DNA from: an archaeon
GTDB lineage: Archaea > Nanobdellota > Nanobdellia > Woesearchaeales > GW2011-AR9
DNA length: 46,345 bases
NCBI GenBank assembly: GCA_023259115.1
Contig: JAHFQW010000003.1
Location: 1 to 46,345, forward strand
Direction of reading: 5' to 3'
The first letter of the stretch is position 1; every line of letters begins with the position of its first letter. Positions 33,752-40,340 of the stretch are shown piece by piece. The translations under genes were made by a program, and so were the position numbers. The notes beneath the pieces were generated by a model. That model did no database searches. It was given only the letters and a program-made list of their open reading frames with translations, and was not told where the DNA came from.

Positions 33752-33792
33752 GTCTATCACGTAGTGGGAAGGAGAAAGAGTTATTTAAAGTT

Positions 33793-33978
33793 ATGGGGTT
33801 GGTTATTTATAGTGGACAAGTGGAGTGGCTTGTGGATATACGCTTTGGTTGTTTAAAATTTCTTACTTTTAGGCGTTTGGGATGGGTCCACTGGACACAC
33901 TGGACAGCTGCGGATAGGGTTTATATAGCACCGCGAGCAGTAAGAGTATATGAAAAAATGAGGCAGGATGTGCCATGA
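33793..33978 (+). CDS. Possible small protein, 61 aa
   Basis: An ORF beginning MGLVIYSGQVEWLVDIRFGC and ending PRAVRVYEKMRQDVP. The middle is Trp-rich (RRLGWVHWTHWTAADR). Its stop codon lies in the loop of a 9-bp terminator hairpin followed by a T-run (33963-34000), which supports a transcript ending here. GTTATTTAAAG is just upstream of the ATG, too close for a classical TATA box. The frame also extends upstream to 33679 across the DUF4190 gene. Coding status is uncertain. Confidence 0.3.
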   Translation: MGLVIYSGQVEWLVDIRFGCLKFLTFRRLGWVHWTHWTAADRVYIAPRAVRVYEKMRQDVP

Positions 33979-34000
33979 CATCCTGCTTTTGTTTTTTTAT
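33963..34000 (+). terminator. Hairpin terminator GCAGGATGT/ACATCCTGC
   Basis: Nine perfect pairs (33963-33971 with 33978-33986), a six-base loop and a T-rich run. It ends whatever is transcribed from 33.8 kb. Confidence 0.7.
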
Positions 34001-34008
34001 TTTAAACA

Positions 34009-34103
34009 ATAGAGGGGTTTGATTAACCTTGTAAAATTTGTCAAACCCCTCTAAGAAGGACTTTGAATATTGGTGAATATAGGGGTTATTCAAAGTCCTC
34101 TAT
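34009..34103 (+). repeat. Double-hairpin element (AGAGG type) before the two small coupled ORFs
   Basis: Hairpin A pairs 34011-34022 with 34041-34052 (AGAGGGGTTTGA, 12 bp perfect). Hairpin B pairs 34057-34069 with 34087-34099 (AGGACTTTGAATA, 13 bp perfect). The outer ends ATAGAGG and CCTCTAT are complementary. The same element recurs at 35957-36050 and 40097-40267. Confidence 0.8.
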
Positions 34104-34168
34104 AAAAAAAGAGGTGGCGGAAGGTGCGTCCTTCGAACCTCTTTTTTTAAACTATAAAAAAGAGGTGA
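34104..34168 (+). promoter_or_regulatory. Alternative-hairpin leader: terminator versus hidden ribosome binding site
   Basis: Arm 1 AAAAAAAGAGGT (34104-34115) pairs perfectly with arm 2 ACCTCTTTTTTT (34137-34148); with an inner GAAGG/CCTTC stem this makes a terminator that ends in a T-run. Arm 2 can instead pair over 11 bp with arm 3 AAAAAAGAGGT (34156-34166), which carries the SD of the next gene (GAGGTGA before ATG 34174). The CCTCT at 34097-34101, at the end of the double-hairpin element, can also pair with arm 1. The arms are thus mutually exclusive, like a transcription or translation attenuator. Confidence 0.6.
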
Positions 34169-34173
34169 TACAA

Positions 34174-34302
34174 ATGATTGATCTTACCAATAGGACGATT
34201 AAGCGGCTATTTGAGAAGCAAGTGTTAGATATGACGCGAAAAACGTTGATTGATAGAGAGGAGTCTTTTGATTACCAATTAAGTGGGGGGTGGATACGAT
34301 GA
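34174..34302 (+). CDS. Small protein, 42 aa (coupled ORF 1)
   Basis: A 42-residue acidic/basic mixed protein, MIDLTNRTIKRLFEKQVLDM onward, ending QLSGGWIR. It looks mainly helical and soluble. A strong SD (AAAAAAGAGGTGA) lies at ideal distance before ATG 34174. Its TGA overlaps the ATG of the next small ORF (ATGA at 34299-34302), a sign of translational coupling. It lies directly behind the switch-like leader and double-hairpin element. I do not recognise the product; a toxin-antitoxin-type pair is one possibility, without direct support. Confidence 0.6.
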   Translation: MIDLTNRTIKRLFEKQVLDMTRKTLIDREESFDYQLSGGWIR

Positions 34303-34427
34303 GAACAGATTTTACAGAGAGAATTGAATATTTGTTGCACAAGTATGATGTGCAGCGTAATTTTGCGGGTTTGTATACTGGTGAAAATGCGCTTGTAGAA
34401 GAGTATGCCGCAGAGATGTATTTGTAA
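34299..34427 (+). CDS. Small protein, 42 aa (coupled ORF 2)
   Basis: A 42-residue protein, MRTDFTERIEYLLHKYDVQR, then NFAGLYTGENALVEEYAAEM and YL. It is acidic and probably two short helices. GGGGGGTGG lies 7-15 bases before the ATG, and the ATG overlaps the stop of ORF 1 by four bases. No membrane span or known motif. The pair forms a compact unit followed by a hairpin terminator at 34489-34541. Confidence 0.55.
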   Translation: MRTDFTERIEYLLHKYDVQRNFAGLYTGENALVEEYAAEMYL

Positions 34428-34488
34428 TTTTTTTATTTTATAGAAATGCTAGTAAATTATCAATTATTTGCAATTATACCACCTCTAT

Positions 34489-34541
34489 AAGGGAGGACGG
34501 AAATGCATAAAGCATATAAAACCGTCTCCCTTCTTTTTTTC
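34489..34541 (+). terminator. Hairpin terminator before the Sua5/YrdC gene
   Basis: AAGGGAGGACGG (34489-34500) pairs with CCGTCTCCCTT (34522-34532) with one bulged G, followed by CTTTTTTT. It covers an in-frame ATG at 34503, which argues that the real start of the next gene is ATG 34545. The sequence just before it, CCTCTATAA, repeats the 3' end of the AGAGG-type elements. It could also be an attenuator for the downstream gene. Confidence 0.65.
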
Positions 34542-34544
34542 TTA

Positions 34545-35111
34545 ATGGAAGTGTTAACACAACGAGAGTTACGAGTACGTGAAGAAGAGATTCTTGATAA
34601 GATTAAACGAGGGGCACTATTTATTTATCCCACGGATACGATTTATGGTATTGGGTGTGTGGCGAGTGATGCGTGCGCGGTTGAGAAAGTTCGATTGGTG
34701 AAGAAGAGGGCAGATACACCGTTTTCTATTTGGGTACCATCGTTAGCATGGGTGCGTTTGCATTGCGTGGTTGACAGTACAGTAGAAGGAGAATTGAAAA
34801 ATCTGCCTGGACCAATTACGTTGATTCTAAAATTAAAAGATAGGAAGAGTATTGTGACAGAAGTGAATAATGGGGCTAAGACAATTGGCATACGATATCC
34901 GAATCATTGGTTTGGAAAAATGGTGGAAAAGTTAGGCGTAGCAATTGTGACAACTTCGGTAAATATCCATGGAAAACCATTTATGATTTCGATTGAGGAT
35001 TTGGATCCGGGGGTTGAGACGCAAATCGAATTTATGATTTATGAAGGGCCAAAAGATGCGAAGCCTTCAAAAATTATTAATTTGGTGGAAGGAGGAGTGA
35101 GGGAGAGATGA
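34545..35111 (+). CDS. Sua5/YrdC-family protein, probable L-threonylcarbamoyladenylate synthase
   Basis: The YrdC domain makes threonylcarbamoyl-AMP for t6A37 modification of tRNA. Visible signatures: LFIYPTDTIYGIGCVASDAC (nucleotide/substrate pocket), KKRADTPFSIWVPSLAWVR, LPGPITLILKLKD, TIGIRYPNHWFGKMVEKLGV and the serine motif IVTTSVNIHGKPFM. The C-terminal Sua5 domain is absent, so this is the short YrdC form of 188 residues. A start at 34503 would add 14 residues that lie in the terminator hairpin, so I use ATG 34545. Confidence 0.85.
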   Translation: MEVLTQRELRVREEEILDKIKRGALFIYPTDTIYGIGCVASDACAVEKVRLVKKRADTPFSIWVPSLAWVRLHCVVDSTVEGELKNLPGPITLILKLKDRKSIVTEVNNGAKTIGIRYPNHWFGKMVEKLGVAIVTTSVNIHGKPFMISIEDLDPGVETQIEFMIYEGPKDAKPSKIINLVEGGVRER

Positions 35112-35165
35112 GACATTTGAAAAAAAAAGATTAAAAAAATAGGTAGAGTTTTCTATTCATTCTAT

Positions 35166-35588
35166 TTATTGCCACGAAGCAAGAATCACGCCCATCAAGA
35201 GCAGGGAGATAAAGTAATACCCTATATTGATGAGATATAACTTAATAGGTTTACTTTCCCACAAGACGCTGTTGATCATGATGGTTGCAACAAAGCCTAG
35301 CCAAAGCCAAAAACCGAGTTGAAGGCCTTCGATTGCGGTCATGGAACTGGTGTATTTTACAAAGTGTGCAAGGATGTAGCTCATGAGGAGTGCGACAATG
35401 AACATAATCATATATAATTTGGCCATGCCTCTTTTTTTGGATTCTTCCATCGTTTTGGCGTTGAAATTCATTAATTTCATCCAGGATTTGCCAAAGAGAA
35501 TCGGCGAATACCATAGTGCGCCAAGAATCATATGCGCTAGTGCGGCAATAAAGATTGCGGCGTAATTTAAGGTTATTTGTTGTACCAT
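35166..35588 (-). CDS. DUF1761 membrane protein
   Basis: A 140-residue protein with four predicted transmembrane helices, matching DUF1761: the N-terminal NYAAIFIAALAHMILGALWY and SPILFGKSWMK are characteristic of the family, followed by LYMIMFIVALLMSYILAHFV, GFWLWLGFVATIMINSVLWE and INIGYYFISLLLMGVILASW. Its function is not established. ATG 35588 lies 7 bases after the stop of the HTH protein read first on the same strand, so the two form an operon in which the HTH protein may control the membrane protein. Confidence 0.85.
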   Translation of the reverse strand: MVQQITLNYAAIFIAALAHMILGALWYSPILFGKSWMKLMNFNAKTMEESKKRGMAKLYMIMFIVALLMSYILAHFVKYTSSMTAIEGLQLGFWLWLGFVATIMINSVLWESKPIKLYLINIGYYFISLLLMGVILASWQ

Positions 35589-35594
35589 ATTGTT

Positions 35595-35855
35595 TTACCC
35601 CCATTTTATATGAAATTCATTTACGCTTACGTTAAACTCCTGCGGTTTGTGTTGCTCGAGAATTTCTTGTGCTTTGGTTGTGATGTTGAGTTGATTTTTT
35701 GTGATGATGAGATATTTTTTTTGAGTTAAGTATTGCAGGGCTTGATTCAAAGAAGTAGAAGACCATTTGGTTTTTTTTTGGAGTTCAATGATACTGGAAG
35801 GTTTTTGAGTGGTGATATAAGCCAAGAGATCAAGTGCGTCTGGAGGAATGGGCAT
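35595..35855 (-). CDS. Small winged-HTH protein, 86 aa
   Basis: It reads as a single winged helix: ALDLLAYITTQKPSSIIELQ, the recognition helix KTKWSSTSLNQALQYLTQKK, the wing YLIITKNQLNITTKAQEILE and a short tail. The product probably binds DNA as a dimer. It is upstream of DUF1761 in the same operon. ATG 35855 is used; upstream DNA has no clear SD. Confidence 0.65.
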   Translation of the reverse strand: MPIPPDALDLLAYITTQKPSSIIELQKKTKWSSTSLNQALQYLTQKKYLIITKNQLNITTKAQEILEQHKPQEFNVSVNEFHIKWG

Positions 35856-35956
35856 ACTTGAATGTAAGAAGAGTGGGTATTAAAATGTTTTGGTTGATGT
35901 TTTTAGGTGTTGGAGGTCTAAATGCTTGAGATGTAGTTGGAGGATTCTGATTCGAG

Positions 35957-36050
35957 AGAGGGGTTTGAATAACTATATCTGATTTGTCAAACTCCTCTAA
36001 GAATGACTTTGAATAACCCTATATTCCATCTATTATTCAAAGTCTTCTAT
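35957..36050 (+). repeat. Double-hairpin element (AGAGG type) at the end of the aminopeptidase gene
   Basis: Hairpin A pairs 35957-35968 with 35987-35998 (one G-T pair), hairpin B pairs 36005-36016 with 36033-36044 (GACTTTGAATAA, perfect). The 3' end TTCTATA overlaps the stop codon of the minus-strand aminopeptidase (36047-36049). It lies between two minus-strand genes and so is not simply a plus-strand leader. Confidence 0.75.
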
Positions 36051-37081
36051 AATTCCATTTTTTTGCCGTCAATATAGAATATTGGGTTTTTGAAGACTAA
36101 GTCGCTGTGGAAGATGGATTTGATGGCGCCGCCAAACCAGGAGTTACTGCCAAGGGCAATATGAGCGGTGCCGAGAACTTTTTCATCGATGATGGTGGAG
36201 CCAATCAAGAGGGCAGCGGGATTAATGCCAATACCAAGTTCACTTACAAGACGAATGCGTTCGGGGTGTTGTGAACGTTCTTGGAATTTTTCAAATGTTT
36301 GCTCAAACAGAGGAGCATGTTTGCCGGTCATTTTGACAAGAGTGCCGTTTTCAATGTGAAGAGTAAGAGGGTCATTGAGAAGAAATGCACCGGTATCGGT
36401 TTTAATACTTCCATCAATTATGATAGTACCATTGACGTTATTGATACCGTTGGGTGGAATGTAGACTTCACCTGCAGGCATGTTGCCGCCAGAGCCGGGT
36501 TGATGGTATTCTCCGATATTTATAACGGCTTCCATGTTTTCGACGTTGAAGGTGATGTCGGTGCCTAGCTCTGTTTTGACACGGATTTCTTTGGCTTTAT
36601 CCCATTGTTTTTTTATTTGGAGCCCGCGTTTTTTCATGGATTGGTAATTGATGTTGAGGCAGGCGAGAATTAAATTGAATTGAGTGGGTTTGAGATCGGC
36701 AAGACCGGTGGCGGAGATGAATCGATGACCATGTTCTTTACAGAAGTTGCGAAAACTTTTTTCTTCGCCTAGACGACCAAGTTTATTGGAGACGGCAATA
36801 ATGATTATACTCTTTTTAGGTAGGAGATTGAGCGCGTTGAGGATATGGTCTTCGACAAACATGAAGCCTTTTTTGGGCTGTTGATAGAGAATGGTGGCTA
36901 AGAGTTTCTTTTTTTGGGCGGCGTGGTAGTAGCCGTAGCCGAGCATGCTTGCAAGTTGACCGTAATCACTGATGATTAAGATTGGTTCGGATTTGAGTTT
37001 GAGGGATTTTTTGAGAATTTTATGAAATGTTGCACGTTCTTTTTCGATGAGGCTTTGAAGTTGAGGGGAGTGAGGAAACAT
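36047..37081 (-). CDS. M29-family aminopeptidase (leucyl/general aminopeptidase type)
   Basis: M29 metalloaminopeptidases remove N-terminal residues from peptides using a dinuclear metal centre. Motifs: the N-terminal domain (ILIISDYGQLASMLGYGYYH), the central TELGTDITFNVENMEAVINI and the metal-ligand region GGNMPAGEVYIPPNG, and the C-terminal GIGINPAALLIGSTIIDEKV, GTAHIALGSNSWFGGAIKSI and FHSDLVF. Length, 344 aa, is somewhat shorter than the about 410 residues typical of bacterial M29. The ATG at 37081 (MFPHSPQLQSL) lies about 25 bases after a TTTAAAAC box, suggesting a leaderless message; the frame extends upstream to 37201 without conservation. Confidence 0.85.
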   Translation of the reverse strand: MFPHSPQLQSLIEKERATFHKILKKSLKLKSEPILIISDYGQLASMLGYGYYHAAQKKKLLATILYQQPKKGFMFVEDHILNALNLLPKKSIIIIAVSNKLGRLGEEKSFRNFCKEHGHRFISATGLADLKPTQFNLILACLNINYQSMKKRGLQIKKQWDKAKEIRVKTELGTDITFNVENMEAVINIGEYHQPGSGGNMPAGEVYIPPNGINNVNGTIIIDGSIKTDTGAFLLNDPLTLHIENGTLVKMTGKHAPLFEQTFEKFQERSQHPERIRLVSELGIGINPAALLIGSTIIDEKVLGTAHIALGSNSWFGGAIKSIFHSDLVFKNPIFYIDGKKMEL

Positions 37082-37186
37082 AATACTTGGGAGAGCAGGA
37101 AGTTTTAAAGACTTGTGGTGAGGAAGAATATTTGTTGTCTCTTTTTCAGAGTGAAATTTATAAATAAGAGTGATTTTAAGAGTACT

Positions 37187-37516
37187 ATGAACCAGACACA
37201 CGTTTTAGGCGGATTGGCAAGTATAGTTTTGTTGGCAGGGTGTACTGAGCAGAGTGCGACAAATTATTGTGCGACAATTGATGGGCCGATTGAGTGTTGC
37301 AATAAGTATCGAATATCGGTTGATAAACTGAGTATTCCTCGATACGAGGGGATGCAGTATGCGGCGTGCAGTGAAGCACCATTGAATTATATCAATCCTG
37401 TTACAATATACCAACGTTCAAGAGGAGGGGAATGGGAATTGAATTCTATCTTAAATGGGAACGGATGGATTATTGAAGCGGGAGGGAAGTTGACGAATTG
37501 GAGTGCGGGAAAGTAG
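37187..37516 (+). CDS. Small predicted lipoprotein, 109 aa
   Basis: The N-terminus MNQTHVLGGLASIVLLAGC is a short lipoprotein signal with lipobox LAGC (Cys19). The mature part is 90 residues with five further Cys (YCATIDGPIECCNKY, AACSE) likely in disulphides, and beta-rich segments (YINPVTIYQRSRGGEWELNS). It is probably exported and lipid-anchored. ATG 37187 lies about 25 bases after TTTATAAAT, so the message may be leaderless. Family unknown. Confidence 0.65.
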   Translation: MNQTHVLGGLASIVLLAGCTEQSATNYCATIDGPIECCNKYRISVDKLSIPRYEGMQYAACSEAPLNYINPVTIYQRSRGGEWELNSILNGNGWIIEAGGKLTNWSAGK

Positions 37517-37535
37517 GGTGTTGGTTTCTTTGTTG

Positions 37536-38483
37536 TTATTCTACTTTCTTTATCTTCGCAACAAAGAAACCTTCTGTGTCATTATCCTGAGGCCAGATTC
37601 TGAGAGTATGTTTGATATCGGGATGATATTTGGTTTTGTTGAATTCGAGAATAGGAGGAGATGTTTTGAGTCCGGGTAGTGTTACTTTAATGATTTGAGC
37701 CTGAGGAAATGTGGTTAAGAGATAATCTACAACGCCTTCGTTTTCTTCTGGTTCGACAGAACAGGTGGAGTACACCATTTCACCGCCAACTTTAAGGTTT
37801 TCAAATGCTCGATGGGCAAGTTCTTTTTGTTGTTTGGCGAGTTTTGTTATCATGCCGGTGTTCCATATTCGAATGGTTTTGAGGGATTTACGAATGGTGC
37901 CTGTACCTGAACAAGGAGCGTCAACTAAAATTTTATCGAATTGGAATTGGTAGAAACGTTTGCCATGCATCAGCGAGATCATGACGTTGGTTAGGCCGCT
38001 GCGCTGCAGATTGATGCCTAATGATTGCAGACGTTGACCTTTGTAGTCGTTGGCGATGATTAATCCGGTGTTTTGCATCATGGAGCCCATCTGGGTGGTT
38101 TTGGAGCCGGGAGCGGCGCATAAGTCGAGCACGAAGTCATGCGGTTTTGGTTGAAGAACGAGTGGCGGAATCATGGAGGCGGCTTCTTGGACGTAGATTT
38201 TACCAAGATGATGTTCGAGAAGATTGCCGACGTCTCGCCGGTTGGGATGGGAAATCCAAAAACCTTCTTTGCACCAAGGGATGGGTTCGAGAAGCCAGCC
38301 TTTGGCTTTGATTGATGCAGTGATGTTTTTGACTGAACCCATAATGGTGTTGATGCGGATGCTGCGACGCAGAAATGAGAGAGAGTATTTTTTGAATTCT
38401 ACGAAGTTTGTGAGTTTTTCGTAGCGTTCAATGAATTGAGGTTTGAATTCGATTTTTTCGGTGGTGGGGATTGGTTCGAGCAT
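37536..38483 (-). CDS. NOL1/NOP2/Sun-family RNA m5C methyltransferase
   Basis: It methylates cytosine C5 in rRNA or tRNA. An N-terminal helical/PUA-less region (FVEFKKYSLSFLRRSIRINT) is followed by the RsmB-like fold: VQEAASMIPPLVLQPKPHDF, SAM motif I VLDLCAAPGSKTTQMGSMMQ, NDYKGQRLQSLGINLQRSG, motif IV with catalytic Cys in ILVDAPCSGTGT, and motif VI with the second Cys in MVYSTCSVEPEENE. The C-terminal GFFVAKIKKVE is typical. Length, 315 aa. Substrate position cannot be assigned from sequence. Confidence 0.92.
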   Translation of the reverse strand: MLEPIPTTEKIEFKPQFIERYEKLTNFVEFKKYSLSFLRRSIRINTIMGSVKNITASIKAKGWLLEPIPWCKEGFWISHPNRRDVGNLLEHHLGKIYVQEAASMIPPLVLQPKPHDFVLDLCAAPGSKTTQMGSMMQNTGLIIANDYKGQRLQSLGINLQRSGLTNVMISLMHGKRFYQFQFDKILVDAPCSGTGTIRKSLKTIRIWNTGMITKLAKQQKELAHRAFENLKVGGEMVYSTCSVEPEENEGVVDYLLTTFPQAQIIKVTLPGLKTSPPILEFNKTKYHPDIKHTLRIWPQDNDTEGFFVAKIKKVE

Positions 38484-38568
38484 GTGAGGTGTGTTTTGTG
38501 AAGGGATTTAAAAGAGTTTGGGAGGAGAAAGAGAAAAAGATATAAAGGACATTTGTTTTCTTTTGATT

Positions 38569-39225
38569 ATGGATTTTGTAAAGTCATATAACGCAATGAG
38601 TGGTTGGACGCTTGAAGCATTCAAAGAGCTTAAAGGACGAGGAGTACCTGCGACAGTCATAAAGTTATGTAAGAATGTTAATAGCGAAGGACGTGCGCTG
38701 GAATATCGCGGAGCAGGAATTAAATATTACGAGAAGACTTTGAAAAAAGCAGAGGATTTATTTAAACAGTATAGTACATTAAAAGGACCAAGAATTGTTG
38801 AAATCAAAGGAGGAGAGAATCCTGTGTACAGAAAAGTATCAGATTGGAATGATAAAGATCTCGCGAGATTAAAAGTAACTGGTAGCTACAATACCGATCG
38901 ATTTCTTTCAGAATTGGAAACTTATATTAAAAGAGGTAGGGATGTTATACCCAGAGTTAAAAAAAATATAATAGTATTACGAGCGTCGGCGCAAACAATT
39001 GTGGGGATTATGGAACAAGTGCAACAGTTAGATAAATCTGTGGACAAGAAATTATTAAGCCAGAGAAGGGAAGCGCTATTTGCGCAAGCAGAAAAGTATG
39101 CGCGAACAGCATATGGAGTTACACAAGCAGAAACTCGACGAAAGGATGGAGATAGTGAACAATTGATCAAAGAGTTTGCAGCGAGCTTTGAGAGCCTACA
39201 GCGGCATATTTCGATTAAGTCTTAG
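38569..39225 (+). CDS. Hypothetical helical protein, 218 aa
   Basis: No family recognised. A soluble, mostly helical protein beginning MDFVKSYNAMSGWTLEAFKE, with LPVT-type segments followed by long helices (IKYYEKTLKKAEDLFKQYST and VSDWNDKDLARLKVTGSYNT). The C-terminal half is a Lys/Arg/Gln-rich coiled coil. It may act as a nucleic-acid or protein scaffold. The start ATG 38569 lies about 26 bases after GATATAAAGG, so it is probably leaderless. It is divergent from the m5C methyltransferase. Confidence 0.65.
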   Translation: MDFVKSYNAMSGWTLEAFKELKGRGVPATVIKLCKNVNSEGRALEYRGAGIKYYEKTLKKAEDLFKQYSTLKGPRIVEIKGGENPVYRKVSDWNDKDLARLKVTGSYNTDRFLSELETYIKRGRDVIPRVKKNIIVLRASAQTIVGIMEQVQQLDKSVDKKLLSQRREALFAQAEKYARTAYGVTQAETRRKDGDSEQLIKEFAASFESLQRHISIKS

Positions 39226-39271
39226 GAAATGCATTTGGAAGAAGAGTTTTATGGAATAGAGAAAAGTGATG

Positions 39272-39365
39272 TATAGTAATGGTGAATCATTTTCGAAGGT
39301 TTGTTCACCATTACTAATAAGTAAATGTGTAGGTTAATATTTGATTATTTCACACATTTACTATA
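39272..39365 (+). repeat. Double-hairpin element (TAGTA type) upstream of the second MNT-HEPN module
   Basis: Hairpin A pairs 39274-39286 with 39304-39316 (TAGTAATGGTGAA, 13 bp perfect). Hairpin B pairs 39320-39330 with 39352-39362 (AGTAAATGTGT, 11 bp perfect). Linker is ATA. Outer TATAGTAA (39272-39279) and TTACTATA (39358-39365) are complementary. It mirrors the copy at 14481 with different stem bases. Confidence 0.78.
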
Positions 39366-39458
39366 TTCTTGATGAGAGAAGAATGTTGGTACATTTTATT
39401 CTCTCGTTTACGTTTGGTTGTAGAAATGTTTATATAATTATAGATTGATGTTCTAGGT

Positions 39459-39761
39459 ATGTTGACAAAGGAGAAGATTATCATAGAAATAGAACATCAT
39501 AAGAAGATAATTCGTTCGTTTGGCGTGAAGAAGTTAACGTTGTTTGGTTCTTATGCGCGAGGAGAGGCGACGGTGAAGAGCGATATTGATTTTTTAGTGG
39601 AATTTAAGAAGGGAAGAGGATTGTTTGATGATTCTTATGAGTTACAGCAATTTTTACAAAGTTTATTAAAACGAGAAATTGACCTAGTAAAGCCGGGATT
39701 AGTGCGTGAAGAGTTAAAGGCGTTTATATTCGGAGGGGAACATCTTGAAGCGAGAGTATAA
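39459..39761 (+). CDS. mntA: MNT-type minimal nucleotidyltransferase (antitoxin-like)
   Basis: A 100-residue stand-alone nucleotidyltransferase with the intact catalytic signature TLFGSYARGEATVKSDIDFL (GS-x10-D-x-D) and a third acidic segment (REIDLVKPG). Proteins of this kind pair with HEPN/DUF86 partners; known examples silence the toxin by AMPylation. The ATG at 39459 sits about 15 bases before the EKIIIEIEHHKKIIRSFGV helix. Its end overlaps the HEPN gene by 17 bases. The pair is the second MNT-HEPN module of the window and is of a different type from the first. Confidence 0.88.
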   Translation: MLTKEKIIIEIEHHKKIIRSFGVKKLTLFGSYARGEATVKSDIDFLVEFKKGRGLFDDSYELQQFLQSLLKREIDLVKPGLVREELKAFIFGGEHLEARV

Positions 39762-40101
39762 GTTATTTTTAGGAGATATACTTGAATCGATTGAGCGCGT
39801 TCAAAAGTATACCTCTACGTTGACTCTTAGTTCTTTTAAAAATAACAGCCTTGCCAGAGATGCTTGTGTAAGAAATATAGAAATAATGGGGGAAGCAATC
39901 AAAAATATTCCAAAAGAGGTAAAAGCACGCTATCCTGATATTCCTTGGGAAAAAGTTATCGGTTTTAGGAATATGGTTATTCGTCAGTATTGGGTTATTG
40001 ATGTAGATATTTTATGGGATATAATACAAACAAAGTTAGATTCTCTTTATAAACAAGTAGCTGTAGCTTTAAAAAAAGAAAAAAACCTAAAAAAAGTATA
40101 G
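39745..40101 (+). CDS. hepT: DUF86/HepT-type HEPN protein with His-to-Arg change at the active site
   Basis: A 118-residue HEPN protein of the HepT/DUF86 family (YKLFLGDILESIERVQKYTS; RNIEIMGEAIKNIPKEVKAR; WEKVIGFRNMVIRQYWVIDV). The RNase motif of HepT toxins is R-x4-H-x-Y; here it is R75-NMVI-R80-Q-Y82. The catalytic His is Arg (CGT at 39982-39984; CAT would be His, a one-base change). The toxin is therefore probably inactive unless the base is an error. The TTG start at 39745 follows a GGAGGGG SD 10-15 bases upstream. Confidence 0.85.
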   Translation: MKREYKLFLGDILESIERVQKYTSTLTLSSFKNNSLARDACVRNIEIMGEAIKNIPKEVKARYPDIPWEKVIGFRNMVIRQYWVIDVDILWDIIQTKLDSLYKQVAVALKKEKNLKKV

Positions 40102-40267
40102 AGGGGTTTGATTAACTTTATAAAATTCAATGAAAATGGAAAACATCATTTTCAAGAGTAAAAATCACATGATCTGTCCAAATACGCAAGTGATTTTTAC
40201 TTGTCAAACCCCTCTAAGAAGTACTTTGAATAATTGATCGAAATGGGGTTATTCAAAGTCCTCTATA
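40097..40267 (+). repeat. Double-hairpin element (AGAGG type) with an extra insert, upstream of gap
   Basis: Hairpin A pairs 40100-40111 with 40204-40215 (AGAGGGGTTTGA, perfect). Its loop is enlarged by about 75 bases near 40127-40201, containing TGAAAATG/CATTTTCA and GTAAAAATCAC/GTGATTTTTAC (40158-40168 with 40190-40200) hairpins. Hairpin B pairs 40223-40233 with 40249-40259. Outer ends TATAGAGG (40097-40104) and CCTCTATA (40260-40267) are perfect. Without the insert it would match the 34009 copy closely. Confidence 0.8.
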
Positions 40268-40340
40268 GAAATGTTTGAAAATTGATACAATATTGATTTA
40301 TTCAAACGAATCACATAGATTGGAAAAAAGAGGTGTAAAT

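Noticed and set aside
33679-33978. 99-codon ORF from 33679
   Set aside because: The first 38 codons overlap the DUF4190-like gene on the other strand. Only the part from ATG 33793 is kept, at low confidence.
39272-39365. Hammerhead, twister or other known self-cleaving ribozyme
   Set aside because: The linker CTAATAAG and paired arms lack the conserved core bases of hammerhead (CUGAnGA and GAAA), and I could not match any other class.
34009-40267. CRISPR array
   Set aside because: Repeated hairpin elements are far apart, not regularly spaced and separated by genes. No cas gene is present.
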